The notes: generated from the letters alone by a model not told the origin. A stretch of DNA of 64,000 bases from Avibacterium volantium (GCF_900635775.1 NZ_LR134167.1:1707001-1771000), one strand, 5' to 3'; shown: positions 30,375 to 40,368, counted from the first letter of the stretch. Translations and numbers: made by a program.

Positions 30375-33300
30375 TTACGCTTGTTTCAAGCGATCTAGTT
30401 CAGCTTTTTTACGCTCTTCTTCCAAGCGTTTTGCTTCCACTTCACGGCGCGCTTGCTCTTCTGCGGCTTTACGCTCTTCTTCTAAGCGTTTTGCTTCCGC
30501 TTCACGGCGTGCTTGTTCTTCTGCCGCTTTACGCTCTTCTTCCAAACGTTTTGCTTCCGCTTCTCGGCGGGCTTGTTCTTCCGCCGCTTTACGCTCTTCT
30601 TCTAAGCGTTTTGCTTCCGCTTCACGGCGTGCTTGTTCTTCTGCGGCTTTGCGTTCTTCTTCTAAGCGTTTTGCTTCCGCTTCACGGCGCGCTTGCTCTT
30701 CTGCGGCTTTACGCTCTTCTTCTAAGCGTTTTGCTTCCGCTTCACGGCGTGCTTGTTCTTCTGCGGCTTTGCGTTCTTCTTCCGCAATTTCTTTTTCAAC
30801 AATAGGGTTATATAAACGGAATGTGCTCCCTTCTTGAATCAAGTTATAACGGTAAGCACCAATATCCGCATAACTATTTTGCAATGTTACGGTTAAATTT
30901 TCAGATGAATTAGCTGTTATTAAGGTTAGGCGATCTTTGCTACGCTGTGGTTCATTGCCAATATCATTCACTACAAGTAAATGATTACCTGATGCTTTTC
31001 CGTTTACCACAACTTTATCGCTGTTTAATGTAGAAAAGTTAGTGCGGTAATAAAATTTTCCATTTCCGCTTAAATCGCCATTAACGGTTAAGGTATTAAA
31101 TGGTTTGTCATTTTGACTCAGAGTAATTTGTGATCCCTCTGCTAAATTCAAATTTCCTAGCGTACTGTTACCTGTTAATGTCCAATGTGATTCTTTGGAT
31201 AACGAGGTTTGAGTAGTATTCGCGGCTTGAATCGAACCGGTAAAATCTGTTTTCCCTAAATTTAAACGGCTTTGTTGAGATAAACTAATATCCCCTGCGA
31301 GTGCCATTCGTGGAATGCTGTTCAAGGTTTCTTCACTGTAAGTTGGCATATCACAGCTAACTTCTCCAGTGTGATCGGAACGCAAGCAAACAGTTTGCCC
31401 TGCTTGATAGCCCAGATTTAAAATCGCATTATCATTAGCGTTGATATTAGCATTCAGTGAGGAAACATTGCGCCCTACGGTAAAATTCGCTTTATTAGAT
31501 ACCGAAATAGTTTTCGCTGAGAAATCACGGTTTATCCAATCATCGTCAAAAATGACCTCACGATTATTCAACACATCACGCGCGTGTGGTGTCGGCACAC
31601 CTTCAAGAACAACCTTACCACCTTTAGCTGAAAAATCACCATTAAGGTTCATTCCACCTGTTAATAATAGCGTTGATTCTTCTACCACTGGTTGATAATT
31701 TACATTTAAGCCACCATTTGTTTTGTCGGAAGCTTTTTCCCCGAAATAACCGGCAAACGCGGTTAAGGTCTGTTGTGCATTTTTGCGATCAATGATCGTT
31801 TGAATCGCCGCCGCACGATCGCTGCCTAAATATTCCCAACTATCTGAACTAGCTTGGTTTGTAGGGTAATAACTTCCTGCTTTGCCACCTGATTTTAAAG
31901 CGAAATAATCCTTTCGCCCGCTTATAGCATATTCATAAATGTCAGAGCCAGCTTTTCCCCAATTTCCCCAAGTTAAATCTTGTTCGGAAACCGTTACACC
32001 TGTTAAGGTTAAATTCGATGATTTATCCGTGCGATGATTAACAACTGTTGCACCATCATCAGAATGCTGGATACGTTTAAAGCTGAGATCGTTACCATTT
32101 AAATCTAAACGTCCGCCACGAAAACCAAAATACAATTTATTCGGATCAATTTGATCCGCACTTTGTAAAATCAAGGTCGGACGCCCACTTACCACACCAA
32201 CCTGATTAAATGCCTGTTTTCGACCTTGCTCATCTTCCTGCTGATCTAAAATGACAGTTCCATCACCGATACTAATATCTCCTAGGTTATTTCCCACACC
32301 TTGAACCAATAAAGTTCCTGTCCCTAACTTTGAAAGACGATCGCCTTCAGGATTAGCTATTTTCCAAGTTACTGTTTTATCCTTAGCAACCAAAACGCCA
32401 CCACCTAACCACGTTTGGTTCGTTTCAGGCTTCACAGTAAAATTTGTATTGAAATAGAGTGCTCCAGCTCCCGCATTAATGTTGTCTTTAACTAATAAAA
32501 CACCCCCATCTACACCATCAAAAATCACACTTTTCCCATAATCTAATGATGGACGTTCTTTATCTGTATCTTGTGATTTTAAAGATTCATTTCTTAAAGG
32601 CACAGCCAATGCGGTGCTTTCTCCCGCTTTAATACTACTGGTTTCAGGGTGAAGAGCATCAACACTCCATTCCCAAACTTGATTTTGTTGCGTATTCTGA
32701 ATAGTCCCCGCCTTGGCTCTTTCTTGTATAGCATTAACATAAGAAGGGCGTGACAATGACCAAATGTTCCCATAACCATAATCAGATTTTAGAACACCTA
32801 CAATCACCCACTTTTTCTTTTGAGCATCATACCCCAGTAATGCAGAACCACTATCACCACTTCGTCCATAACTTACCATTGGCCCATAAATAGAACCAAA
32901 TAAGGTTATTGGCTTATCCGTGATCCGTTTTCCTTCTGGCGTGATCGTTCCATTTGCCACAACATTAGTCGCATTAGCTTCACTCATTGTGTGAGTGACA
33001 CCACCTATAACATACTTATATGCACTACTCAAACTGATCGTTTTGCTATTATCTTCCGCACTTTCTTGAACCTCTTGTTTTCCTGAACCCACTCGTATAT
33101 AAAGAGGAAAACGCGTTAAATCCGTCAAAATTTTTGTATTTTCTTTTCCATTTGGCGTTAATACATCGGTAAGTTCTGCGGGAGCTACCTCCGTTACCAT
33201 TTTATGTAAACGAGGGATATGATAATCTTTATCTTGCGGGTTTGAATAAGTGACCCCATCCCATTCATCGGGAAAATTGTTTCGATTAACCAAAAGGTAA

Positions 33301-33686
33301 GAAAAATGGTGAGAATCTGGGTTTGTATCTTCTCCACCAAATAAAACTTGAGAATATCCGACATTATGCCGAACACTAGTTATAAAGGAAGGATCGATTA
33401 AATTGGCAAATGCCCCATTCTTATTTGCTGTTTTGAGATCAGGCATAGGAATATTATCTTTCAACATAATGCCTACATCTTGACCGTTTTTGTCAAAAAT
33501 ATGAATGTTTGTCGCACCGATTGAAAAGAGACCTTTATTTTCACCAAAATCACGAAAATATTGGTAATCAACATCTCCCCTTACTCGAGATGCCTCCGCG
33601 TTCAACGCCACAATAGCTAAACTAATGCCTAATTTAATTGGATTAGAAAAAGATTTAAATAAAAGATTAGATTTCTTAAAGTTCAT
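30375..33686 (-). CDS. IgA1-protease/Hap-like serine protease autotransporter passenger (truncated by a stop)
   Basis: The 1103-residue protein has an N-terminal signal peptide ending in Ala-rich VALNAEA and an S6-family protease domain. Likely triad: His107 in SVRHNVGYSQ, Asp154 in KDYHIPRLHKMVTEVAP, Ser279 in GRSGDSGSALLG. A long beta-helix passenger follows, then six 20-residue charged repeats (EEERKAAEEQARREAEAKRL) before the stop. IgA1 proteases and Hap adhesins have this plan; the target cannot be told from sequence. With the downstream barrel the product would be about 1395 residues, Hap-sized. Without the barrel it should stay in the periplasm. The ribosome binding site is weak. The gene looks otherwise intact, so the loss is recent or regulated. 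Confidence 0.85.
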   Translation of the reverse strand: MNFKKSNLLFKSFSNPIKLGISLAIVALNAEASRVRGDVDYQYFRDFGENKGLFSIGATNIHIFDKNGQDVGIMLKDNIPMPDLKTANKNGAFANLIDPSFITSVRHNVGYSQVLFGGEDTNPDSHHFSYLLVNRNNFPDEWDGVTYSNPQDKDYHIPRLHKMVTEVAPAELTDVLTPNGKENTKILTDLTRFPLYIRVGSGKQEVQESAEDNSKTISLSSAYKYVIGGVTHTMSEANATNVVANGTITPEGKRITDKPITLFGSIYGPMVSYGRSGDSGSALLGYDAQKKKWVIVGVLKSDYGYGNIWSLSRPSYVNAIQERAKAGTIQNTQQNQVWEWSVDALHPETSSIKAGESTALAVPLRNESLKSQDTDKERPSLDYGKSVIFDGVDGGVLLVKDNINAGAGALYFNTNFTVKPETNQTWLGGGVLVAKDKTVTWKIANPEGDRLSKLGTGTLLVQGVGNNLGDISIGDGTVILDQQEDEQGRKQAFNQVGVVSGRPTLILQSADQIDPNKLYFGFRGGRLDLNGNDLSFKRIQHSDDGATVVNHRTDKSSNLTLTGVTVSEQDLTWGNWGKAGSDIYEYAISGRKDYFALKSGGKAGSYYPTNQASSDSWEYLGSDRAAAIQTIIDRKNAQQTLTAFAGYFGEKASDKTNGGLNVNYQPVVEESTLLLTGGMNLNGDFSAKGGKVVLEGVPTPHARDVLNNREVIFDDDWINRDFSAKTISVSNKANFTVGRNVSSLNANINANDNAILNLGYQAGQTVCLRSDHTGEVSCDMPTYSEETLNSIPRMALAGDISLSQQSRLNLGKTDFTGSIQAANTTQTSLSKESHWTLTGNSTLGNLNLAEGSQITLSQNDKPFNTLTVNGDLSGNGKFYYRTNFSTLNSDKVVVNGKASGNHLLVVNDIGNEPQRSKDRLTLITANSSENLTVTLQNSYADIGAYRYNLIQEGSTFRLYNPIVEKEIAEEERKAAEEQARREAEAKRLEEERKAAEEQARREAEAKRLEEERKAAEEQARREAEAKRLEEERKAAEEQARREAEAKRLEEERKAAEEQARREAEAKRLEEERKAAEEQARREVEAKRLEEERKKAELDRLKQA
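30421..30780 (-). repeat. Six tandem 60-bp repeats in the autotransporter
   Basis: Six units of exactly 60 bp encode 20 residues each (EEERKAAEEQARREAEAKRL, one with Val for Ala), followed by a partial unit. The units differ only at a few silent third positions, so they are recently amplified. The product is a long, highly charged single helix that spaces protease and barrel. Gain or loss of a unit would stay in frame. Confidence 0.95.
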
Positions 33687-33691
33687 TGAAT

Positions 33692-33732
33692 TTTAATTAG
33701 TTATAAGCAATCCTGTATTATAACTAATTAAA
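33692..33732. promoter_or_regulatory. Perfect 15-bp inverted repeat at the autotransporter promoter
   Basis: TTTAATTAGTTATAA (33692-33706) and its exact complement TTATAACTAATTAAA (33718-33732) are 11 bp apart, just upstream of the autotransporter start. On the minus strand the outer arm and spacer create TATAAT, a plausible -10. The arms have no GC-rich stem or T run, so a protein-binding operator fits better than a terminator. The regulator is unknown. Confidence 0.55.
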
Positions 33733-33766
33733 TCGCAAAACACCCCTCCCCAGAAAGAGGTATATT

Positions 33767-35140
33767 CTATATGTTATCTAAAATATTTAACGCATCAATC
33801 AATTTTTTCACGGTAAAAACCTGCATATTTTTGACCGCACTTTTCGGTTTATTGGCAAACGGGACGATAGCACGGGTGAAGCCGTGTTTGGCTGCTTCAG
33901 AAATTCGTTCTTGTCCGCTTGGTACGGGGCGGATTTCCCCCGCTAGCCCCACTTCGCCAAACACCACCAGATCTTTTGGTAATGGACGATTTCGGAAGCT
34001 AGAAATCAATGCCAGTAATAAGGCCAAGTCTGCACTGGTTTCACTCACTTTTACGCCACCTACCACATTGACAAACACGTCTTGATCAGACATTTGCAAG
34101 CCGCCGTGGCGGTGCAATACGGCTAACAATAAAGCCAGACGATTTTGCTCCAAGCCCACTGCCACCCGTCTTGGATTAGCGAGCATTGAGTGATCCACCA
34201 AGGCTTGAATTTCCACCAATAACGGGCGTGTGCCTTCCCATAACACCATTACGGAACTGCCTGCGGTGTCTTCTTCACCGCGGCTTAAGAATATGGCAGA
34301 AGGATTTTTCACCTCGCGCAAGCCTTGCTCTGTCATCGCAAACACGCCGAGTTCATTGACTGCGCCAAAACGGTTTTTATGGCTACGCAATGTGCGGAAA
34401 CGGCTGTCCGCTTCGCCCTCTAATAACAATGAACAATCAATGGCGTGTTCTAGCACTTTTGGGCCTGCCAGAGTGCCGTCTTTGGTAACGTGTCCCACCA
34501 TCACAATCGCCACTTGACGGGTTTTCGCATAACGGGTTAAAAACGCCGCACATTCACGCACTTGGGAAACGCTCCCAGGGGAAGACTGAATATCCGCAAG
34601 GTGCATCACTTGAATGGAATCCACCACGATGATTTGCGGTTTAAGCTGATCGGCCAAATGGCAAATTTGCTCTACGGACGTTTCCGACAACATATTCAGC
34701 CGATCTGTTGGCAACCCAAGACGATTGGCGCGCATTGCCACCTGCTGCAAGGATTCTTCGCCTGTAACGTAAAGTGCGGTCATATTTTGTGCTAAACCAC
34801 ACATCACTTGTAATAATAAGGTACTTTTCCCTGCCCCAGGGTGTCCGCCAATCAAAATCGCACTACCTGGTACGATGCCTCCGCCTAAGACACGATCAAG
34901 CTCATAAAAGCCACTGTGAAAACGGGGAACTTCTTGCAAGCTGATTTCTGCAAGGGTTTGGATTTTTGCCTGCGTTTCCCCTGCATAACCACTGAAGCGA
35001 TCAGCACGGCTTGCCTTGGCTGGGGCTAGACGAATTTCTGTGATGGTATTCCACGCTTTACAGGCATTACACTGCCCTTGCCAGCGGGCATATTCCGCAC
35101 CGCAATCATTGCACACAAAGGCGGTTTTTGCTTTAGCCAT
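33767..35140 (-). CDS. radA: DNA repair protein RadA (Sms)
   Basis: RadA is a RecA-like branch-migration helicase that acts in recombinational repair and in chromosomal transformation. The 457-residue protein has a C4 zinc finger (Cys 10, 13, 24, 27), Walker A GGHPGAGKST at 98-107, the RadA-specific KNRFG motif (SHKNRFGAVNELGVF) and a Lon-like C-terminal domain. Its start overlaps the end of ygiF by 8 bp, so the two are coupled. It is intact. Confidence 0.97.
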   Translation of the reverse strand: MAKAKTAFVCNDCGAEYARWQGQCNACKAWNTITEIRLAPAKASRADRFSGYAGETQAKIQTLAEISLQEVPRFHSGFYELDRVLGGGIVPGSAILIGGHPGAGKSTLLLQVMCGLAQNMTALYVTGEESLQQVAMRANRLGLPTDRLNMLSETSVEQICHLADQLKPQIIVVDSIQVMHLADIQSSPGSVSQVRECAAFLTRYAKTRQVAIVMVGHVTKDGTLAGPKVLEHAIDCSLLLEGEADSRFRTLRSHKNRFGAVNELGVFAMTEQGLREVKNPSAIFLSRGEEDTAGSSVMVLWEGTRPLLVEIQALVDHSMLANPRRVAVGLEQNRLALLLAVLHRHGGLQMSDQDVFVNVVGGVKVSETSADLALLLALISSFRNRPLPKDLVVFGEVGLAGEIRPVPSGQERISEAAKHGFTRAIVPFANKPKSAVKNMQVFTVKKLIDALNILDNI

Positions 35141-36245
35141 TGTTCATCTCCCAATTTTCCAAATTCGCTGCGTCATTCTCTTCAACATAAGTGAGCGAAA
35201 TGAGATTTAACATTCGTTGTAAATAAAATGCCGATTGCAATAAATCAAATAATTGTGCGATCACTTCGGCGTTATTTTTTGTTTCGCTATGACGTGCAAT
35301 CAGCTGTTTACATTCTGCCAAGCATTGCTGACTGCTTTCCACCAACGCCCGCCAATCTGTTTTAAGCGCATCGCTTAAACCTTGTTGATTAAAGGCATTT
35401 TCCAACAAATTGCCATTTTCCGTATAAAAATGATAAAGATTGAAAAACGCGCCGATTCGCTCCACCGTGCGCAAAAAGTCTTCGGCAAAATAGACTTGCC
35501 CTAAGACAAAGGTTTCTTCAATTAGACCTTGTTCTAGCTGGAAAAGTGCGGTTAATTTTTGCGAAAAATTGCCCGCACTTTGCGCGAAATCTAAAAAATC
35601 ACGCCATTTATCTAACCAATTTTGTGCTTTAGGCTGATAATTTTCTGCCAAGGCATAACCCCGTTGCGCTTTGCTAATGGCACTTAATCGCACGCCATTC
35701 TCCAATGGCAAAGATCGCACATAATCGAGCAAATCCGCCACCTTACCTTGCTTTAACTCAAATTCCACTTCGCTAATTTCCGCTTGTTTATCACCAGCCA
35801 AAATCTTGCCTTGATCAAGCGCCACTTCAATTTCTACTGGTTCTGGCGAAAATTCAGGGCGGATAAGGAAGGTTTCTCGCGCAAAATCCGTGGCAAAAAT
35901 CGGCTGTAATGAAAGGGTTTTCCAGCTGGGATCGAGATCATAGTTTTCCACTAATTGCGCCAAATCAGGCGTTTCACTTTGCTGCGGCAAATTATATTCA
36001 GGGCGAATATGCAAACCGCCTAGCGCTTCCCCTTTGGTTTTTAAGGTTAAGGTAAATTGTTGATTTTCTTTGCGAACACGCAAGCCCATTTGGTGCTGGG
36101 CGAAAAATTTATCGGCGGTGTCGTAATAAGTATTGCCTAAAAATGCCTGCTGATGAAAGTGCGGTGCGTTTTTCAGCAAATTTTGCTTGAATGAATTTAA
36201 GCCAAATTGCGGAATTAGTAGTTTTAATTCAATTTCTGTACTCAT
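35133..36245 (-). CDS. ygiF: CYTH-CHAD inorganic triphosphatase YgiF
   Basis: The 370-residue protein begins with the CYTH signature STEIELKLLIP, followed by NTYYDTADKFFAQHQMGLRVRKE and FTLTLKTKG, the basic and acidic residues that line the triphosphate tunnel. The C-terminal half is CHAD-like but lacks many of the conserved histidines. E. coli YgiF (433 residues) hydrolyses inorganic triphosphate. The frame opens with TTG 18 bp upstream, inside the ribosome binding site GGAAGGA; the ATG at 36245 is the natural start. It is coupled to radA, the same pair as in H. influenzae. Confidence 0.9.
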   Translation of the reverse strand: MSTEIELKLLIPQFGLNSFKQNLLKNAPHFHQQAFLGNTYYDTADKFFAQHQMGLRVRKENQQFTLTLKTKGEALGGLHIRPEYNLPQQSETPDLAQLVENYDLDPSWKTLSLQPIFATDFARETFLIRPEFSPEPVEIEVALDQGKILAGDKQAEISEVEFELKQGKVADLLDYVRSLPLENGVRLSAISKAQRGYALAENYQPKAQNWLDKWRDFLDFAQSAGNFSQKLTALFQLEQGLIEETFVLGQVYFAEDFLRTVERIGAFFNLYHFYTENGNLLENAFNQQGLSDALKTDWRALVESSQQCLAECKQLIARHSETKNNAEVIAQLFDLLQSAFYLQRMLNLISLTYVEENDAANLENWEMNNG

Positions 36246-36403
36246 TTTGTCTATTCCTTCCAATCTTAATCAAGTTTTTTCATATTATCTAATAAATTCC
36301 TTGTTTTTTCGATGAAATATAGTGTATTTTTACGCCCGCATAGACTTGAACAAGATGAATATGCGCAAAACTTTATCAACCTAACCCCTAGAAGGAGTTA
36401 TCT

Positions 36404-37084
36404 ATGGCAGTAAATAATATCTTAGGATTATTTGCTCATTCCCCTTTAAAACCATTGGCTCGTCATTCAGCAAAAGTTACTGATTGTTGTAAATATCTCA
36501 TCCCATTTTTTGAATACACCTTTCAAGGGGATTGGGAAAATGCAGAGAAATTACGCAAAAAGATTTCTGACACAGAACGCCAAGCAGATACATTAAAGCG
36601 TGAAATTCGCTTAAAGCTGCCACGCGGTTTGTTTATGCCAATAGAACGTACGGATTTATTAGAACTAGTTACACAACAAGATAAATTAGCAAATTATGCC
36701 AAAGATATTGCTGGCAGAATGGTAGGACGTCAATGTCCTTTCCCGCCAGAAATGCAAGAAGATTTTATGAAATATGTCGTTCGCAGTATTGACGCAGCAG
36801 AGCAAGCCCATTTGGTGATTGATGAAATGGACGGTTTACTTGAAACGGGTTTCAAAGGCCGTGAAGTCCAATTTGTGAATCGAATGATCCAAACCCTAGA
36901 TGATATTGAAGACGATACGGATCAAATGCAAATTAAATTACGCTTAATGTTGCGTTCAATGGAAAATGAATTTAACCCGATTGACGCGATGTTTTTATAC
37001 AAAATCCTTGAATGGATTGGTGTGCTTGCAGATCAAGCGCAACGTGTGGGTTCACGCATTGAATTAATGTTGGCTCGTTCATAA
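36404..37084 (+). CDS. DUF47/TIGR00153 family PhoU-like protein
   Basis: The 226-residue, all-helical protein is distantly related to PhoU. It has ERQADTLKREIRLKLPRGLFMPIERTDLLELVTQQDKLANYAKDIAG, a metal-binding-like acidic pattern, and a final LADQAQRVGSRIELMLARS. It starts after AAGGAG and lies 39 bp before pitA. Members of this family are regularly encoded next to Pit phosphate transporters and are thought to regulate them; that role is inferred from context. Confidence 0.92.
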   Translation: MAVNNILGLFAHSPLKPLARHSAKVTDCCKYLIPFFEYTFQGDWENAEKLRKKISDTERQADTLKREIRLKLPRGLFMPIERTDLLELVTQQDKLANYAKDIAGRMVGRQCPFPPEMQEDFMKYVVRSIDAAEQAHLVIDEMDGLLETGFKGREVQFVNRMIQTLDDIEDDTDQMQIKLRLMLRSMENEFNPIDAMFLYKILEWIGVLADQAQRVGSRIELMLARS

Positions 37085-37123
37085 TTGTTAGGCAACAATT
37101 GTTAGCAACATAGGAATAATACT

Positions 37124-38386
37124 ATGGAAGTTATTCAACAATATGGCACTTTATTAGTGATCATCACAGCGGCTTTTGGCTTTTTTATGGCATTTGGTGT
37201 GGGGGCGAATGACGTTTCTAACGCAATGGGAACGTCCGTGGGTTCAGGCACCATTACCGCCAAACAAGCTATTATCATTGCAATGATTTTTGAATGTGCA
37301 GGGGCATATTTAGCGGGTGGTGAAGTAACAGAAACCATTAAAAGTGGGGTGTTAAATCCAATAGAATATGTCGCCACGCCAGAAATTTTAGCGTTAGGTA
37401 TGATGGCTGCCCTCTTTTCTTCTGGATTATGGTTGCTCATTGCCTCGCGAATGGGCTGGCCAGTGTCCACCACGCACACCATTATTGGCGCAATTATCGG
37501 TTTCGGTTTAATTACCGTTGGGCCAAACTCGATTGATTGGTCTGCTATCCGCAACATTGTGGGCAGTTGGTTTATCACCCCTGTGATCGCAGGTGTGGTG
37601 GCGTATGGCATTTTCTTCAGTACACAAAAACTCATTTTCGATACGGAAAAACCGTTACGCAACGCACAAAAATATGGCCCATATTATATGGGACTCACCA
37701 TCTTTATTTTGTCCGTGGTAACAATGATAAAAGGCTTAAAGCACGTTGGTTTACATTTAACTGGGAGCCAAACTTTCTTCATTTCATTAGCCATTAGCGC
37801 CCTTTCTGTGGTGGCAAGCCATTTCTATTTCCGCAGCAAAAAATTCCGTCAAACAGTCAAATCAGGAACCTTTGGCGCGGTAGAAAAAGTATTCAGTATT
37901 CTAATGCTACTCACTGCCTGTGCAATGGCGTTTGCGCACGGTTCAAACGATGTGGCGAATGCTATTGGGCCTTTATCTGCGGTAGTTTCTATCGTGGATA
38001 ACGGTGGTCAAATTATGGCGAAAAGCCCACTTGCTTGGTGGATCTTACCATTAGGCGCGGCAGGGATCGCCTTAGGCTTAATCGTTATGGGCTATAAAGT
38101 GATGGCAACAATTGGGACAGGGATCACCGATCTCACCCCAAGCCGTGGTTTCTCAGCTCAATTTGCAACGGCAACCACCGTGGTACTGGCTTCTGGTACA
38201 GGATTACCGATTTCCACCACACAAACCCTTGTGGGTGCGATCTTAGGTATCGGCTTTGCGCGTGGTATCGCCGCATTAAACTTAACGGTAATTCGCAATA
38301 TTATCGCTTCTTGGGTGATCACCTTACCTGCAGGCGCATTCTTTGCGATTTTAATTTACTATGTGCTGCACGCCATTTTCATCTAA
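37124..38386 (+). CDS. pitA: Low-affinity inorganic phosphate transporter Pit
   Basis: The 420-residue PiT/SLC20 transporter has about ten membrane segments. Its two inverted repeats each carry the family signature: GVGANDVSNAMGTSVGSGT near the N-terminus and FAHGSNDVANAIGPLSA in the second half. The paired loops WPVSTTHTIIGAIIGFG and LPISTTQTLVGAILGIGFARG are also typical. It would import metal-phosphate coupled to protons. It follows the DUF47 gene and ends at an uptake-signal terminator. Confidence 0.95.
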   Translation: MEVIQQYGTLLVIITAAFGFFMAFGVGANDVSNAMGTSVGSGTITAKQAIIIAMIFECAGAYLAGGEVTETIKSGVLNPIEYVATPEILALGMMAALFSSGLWLLIASRMGWPVSTTHTIIGAIIGFGLITVGPNSIDWSAIRNIVGSWFITPVIAGVVAYGIFFSTQKLIFDTEKPLRNAQKYGPYYMGLTIFILSVVTMIKGLKHVGLHLTGSQTFFISLAISALSVVASHFYFRSKKFRQTVKSGTFGAVEKVFSILMLLTACAMAFAHGSNDVANAIGPLSAVVSIVDNGGQIMAKSPLAWWILPLGAAGIALGLIVMGYKVMATIGTGITDLTPSRGFSAQFATATTVVLASGTGLPISTTQTLVGAILGIGFARGIAALNLTVIRNIIASWVITLPAGAFFAILIYYVLHAIFI

Positions 38387-38443
38387 TTTGCGTAAGCCAT
38401 AGAAAAAGCACACAAAATAAGACAAAGATTTTGTGAATGAAAG

Positions 38444-38474
38444 AAAGTGCGGTACAATTTACCGCACTTTTTTA
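38444..38474 (+). terminator. Uptake-signal terminator after pitA
   Basis: AAAGTGCGGTA (38444-38454) and TACCGCACTTT (38460-38470) form an 11-bp stem with a five-base loop and a T run. Confidence 0.9.
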
Positions 38475-38498
38475 TTGTCTATTTTTTAAGGTGTTGTA

Positions 38499-39101
38499 AT
38501 GCGAAAAATTACTAAGATCTTGTTTTTATTCTTTCTTTCCGTACCCTTTGCTCAAGCAGAAACCCGTTATGTAACAGAAAACCTTTCCACCTTTTTACGC
38601 AAAGGGGCGGGCGATCAATTTAAAATTGCAGGAGCAATTCGTTCAGGCGAACCGGTAACCGTGCTAAATCACAAAGATCGCTATACGCTCATTCGTGATA
38701 GCAAAAATCGTGAAGCTTGGATCTTAACCTCTGAACTTTCTAGCACGCCAAGCAGTAAAGATGAGAATCCAAGATTAAAAGCTAAAATTGAAGAATTAAC
38801 CTTAAAACTCAATCAGTTAGATGGTGATTGGCAACAACGCACCAGCGAAATGCAACGCCGCACCAAACAAGCTGAGCAACAAAGCAGCCAATTATTAGAG
38901 CAAAATTCTCAGCTCAACCGTGAACTTGAAATTACCAAAAATAAAAACCGTGATTTAGAAGCAATGCTTGACGCTGGCAAACGTGAAATCGCAATCCAAT
39001 GGTTTATTTATGGCGGTTCGGTGCTAGGTGTTGGTTTGCTACTTGGCTTAATCTTACCTTTCATTATGCCAAAACGTCGCCGCCGTGATGGCTGGGCATA
39101 A
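38499..39101 (+). CDS. TIGR04211 family SH3 and coiled-coil membrane protein (YgiM-like)
   Basis: The 200-residue protein has a signal peptide (cleavage after AQA, near residue 20) and a bacterial SH3 domain at about 22-85 ([29 protein letters not shown]). A long coiled coil follows at about 90-165 ([24 protein letters not shown]...), then a C-terminal membrane segment with a basic tail ([16 protein letters not shown]). It should sit in the inner membrane with SH3 and coil in the periplasm, probably touching peptidoglycan. The E. coli counterpart is YgiM, also next to cca. Function unproven. Confidence 0.9.
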   Translation: MRKITKILFLFFLSVPFAQAETRYVTENLSTFLRKGAGDQFKIAGAIRSGEPVTVLNHKDRYTLIRDSKNREAWILTSELSSTPSSKDENPRLKAKIEELTLKLNQLDGDWQQRTSEMQRRTKQAEQQSSQLLEQNSQLNRELEITKNKNRDLEAMLDAGKREIAIQWFIYGGSVLGVGLLLGLILPFIMPKRRRRDGWA

Positions 39102-39118
39102 CTACCCCATTCAGCAAA

Positions 39119-40366
39119 ATGGAAATTTATTTAGTTGGCGGTGCCGTGCGCGATGCGCTACTCAATCTCCCTGTTAAAGACAGAGATTGGGTGGTAATTG
39201 GCGCAACCCCAGAGCAACTATTGCAACGAGGCTATATTCAAGTGGGGAAAGATTTCCCCGTTTTTCTTGATCCTAAAAATAAAGAAGAATATGCCCTCGC
39301 ACGCACAGAAAAAAAAGCGGGCGTAGGCTACACCGGTTTTGTGTGCGATTTCAGCCCCGACATTAGCTTGGAACAAGATCTGATCCGCCGCGATCTCACC
39401 ATTAACGCCATAGCGCAAGACAGCCAAGGCAAGTTGCACGATCCTTATGGCGGCATCAATGATCTGAACAATCGCCTACTCCGCCATATCTCCCCTGCGT
39501 TTGCTGAAGATCCTTTGCGCGTGTTAAGAGTGGCGCGTTTTGCTGCGCGCTACCATTATTTAGGCTTTCAAATCGCCCCTGAAACCTTTACCTTAATGAA
39601 ACAAATCACCAAATCGGGCGAGCTTGAACATCTCACGGCAGAACGCGTTTGGCTAGAAACAGAAAAAGCCTTACAAACGCCAAATCCTGAAATCTATTTT
39701 GATATTTTAAGAAAAATCAAGGCATTAGCCGTGCTTTTCCCTGAGCTTAATGCTCTTTACGGTGTGCCAAATCCCGTGCAACATCACCCTGAAGTGGATA
39801 GCTTTATCCACACAATGCTGGTGTTGCAACAAGCTGCAAAGCTGACGGAAAATAGCCCTGCACAACAAAAAAGTGCGGTGCGTTTTGCAGCAATTTGCCA
39901 CGATCTTGGCAAAGCGCTCACGCCAAAAGATCTTCTGCCACGCCATTTTGGCCACGAACAAAAAGGTGTTACGCCAACGCGCAATCTTTGCAATCGACTC
40001 AAAGTGCCAAGCTACATTAAAGAACTAGCGTGCCTTGTTTGCGAAACGCACACCAATGTCCACCGCGCCTTTGAACTACGCCCTGCCACTATTGTCAAAT
40101 TATTCAATCAGCTCGATGTGTGGCGTAAACCTGAACGTTTCAAAGAACTACTACTCGTTTGCACAGCCGATGCCAGAGGCCGCGCAGGCTTTGAACAAGT
40201 AGATTACCCACAAGCAGATTTTCTACTCAAACTGTACCAAGCCGCATTACAAGTTGATGTGCAACAAGTGATTGCTGACGGATTTCAAAAAGAAAAAATC
40301 CGCGAAGAATTAAACCGCCGCCGCCAAAAAGCCATTGAGCAAGAAAAACAACGGTTAAAGGATTAA
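39119..40366 (+). CDS. cca: Multifunctional CCA tRNA nucleotidyltransferase
   Basis: The enzyme adds or repairs the 3' CCA of tRNAs. The class II nucleotidyltransferase N-terminus shows [23 protein letters not shown] with the catalytic acids in [15 protein letters not shown] and [21 protein letters not shown] follow. The C-terminal HD domain ([20 protein letters not shown]) supplies the phosphatase and phosphodiesterase activities of the long enterobacterial type. Its 415 residues match that type. It is 17 bp after the SH3 gene, and the DUF1919 gene starts 2 bp after its stop. Confidence 0.97.
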   Translation: MEIYLVGGAVRDALLNLPVKDRDWVVIGATPEQLLQRGYIQVGKDFPVFLDPKNKEEYALARTEKKAGVGYTGFVCDFSPDISLEQDLIRRDLTINAIAQDSQGKLHDPYGGINDLNNRLLRHISPAFAEDPLRVLRVARFAARYHYLGFQIAPETFTLMKQITKSGELEHLTAERVWLETEKALQTPNPEIYFDILRKIKALAVLFPELNALYGVPNPVQHHPEVDSFIHTMLVLQQAAKLTENSPAQQKSAVRFAAICHDLGKALTPKDLLPRHFGHEQKGVTPTRNLCNRLKVPSYIKELACLVCETHTNVHRAFELRPATIVKLFNQLDVWRKPERFKELLLVCTADARGRAGFEQVDYPQADFLLKLYQAALQVDVQQVIADGFQKEKIREELNRRRQKAIEQEKQRLKD

Positions 40367-40368
40367 TA

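Noticed and set aside
30421..30780. CRISPR-like regular repeats
   Set aside because: The repeats are contiguous 60-bp coding units without spacers, in frame within an autotransporter.
30431..30805. Long leucine-rich frame on the plus strand across the autotransporter repeats
   Set aside because: It is the antisense reading of the 60-bp repeats; its periodic Leu-Leu-Pro composition follows from the repeat, and it has no start signal or family.
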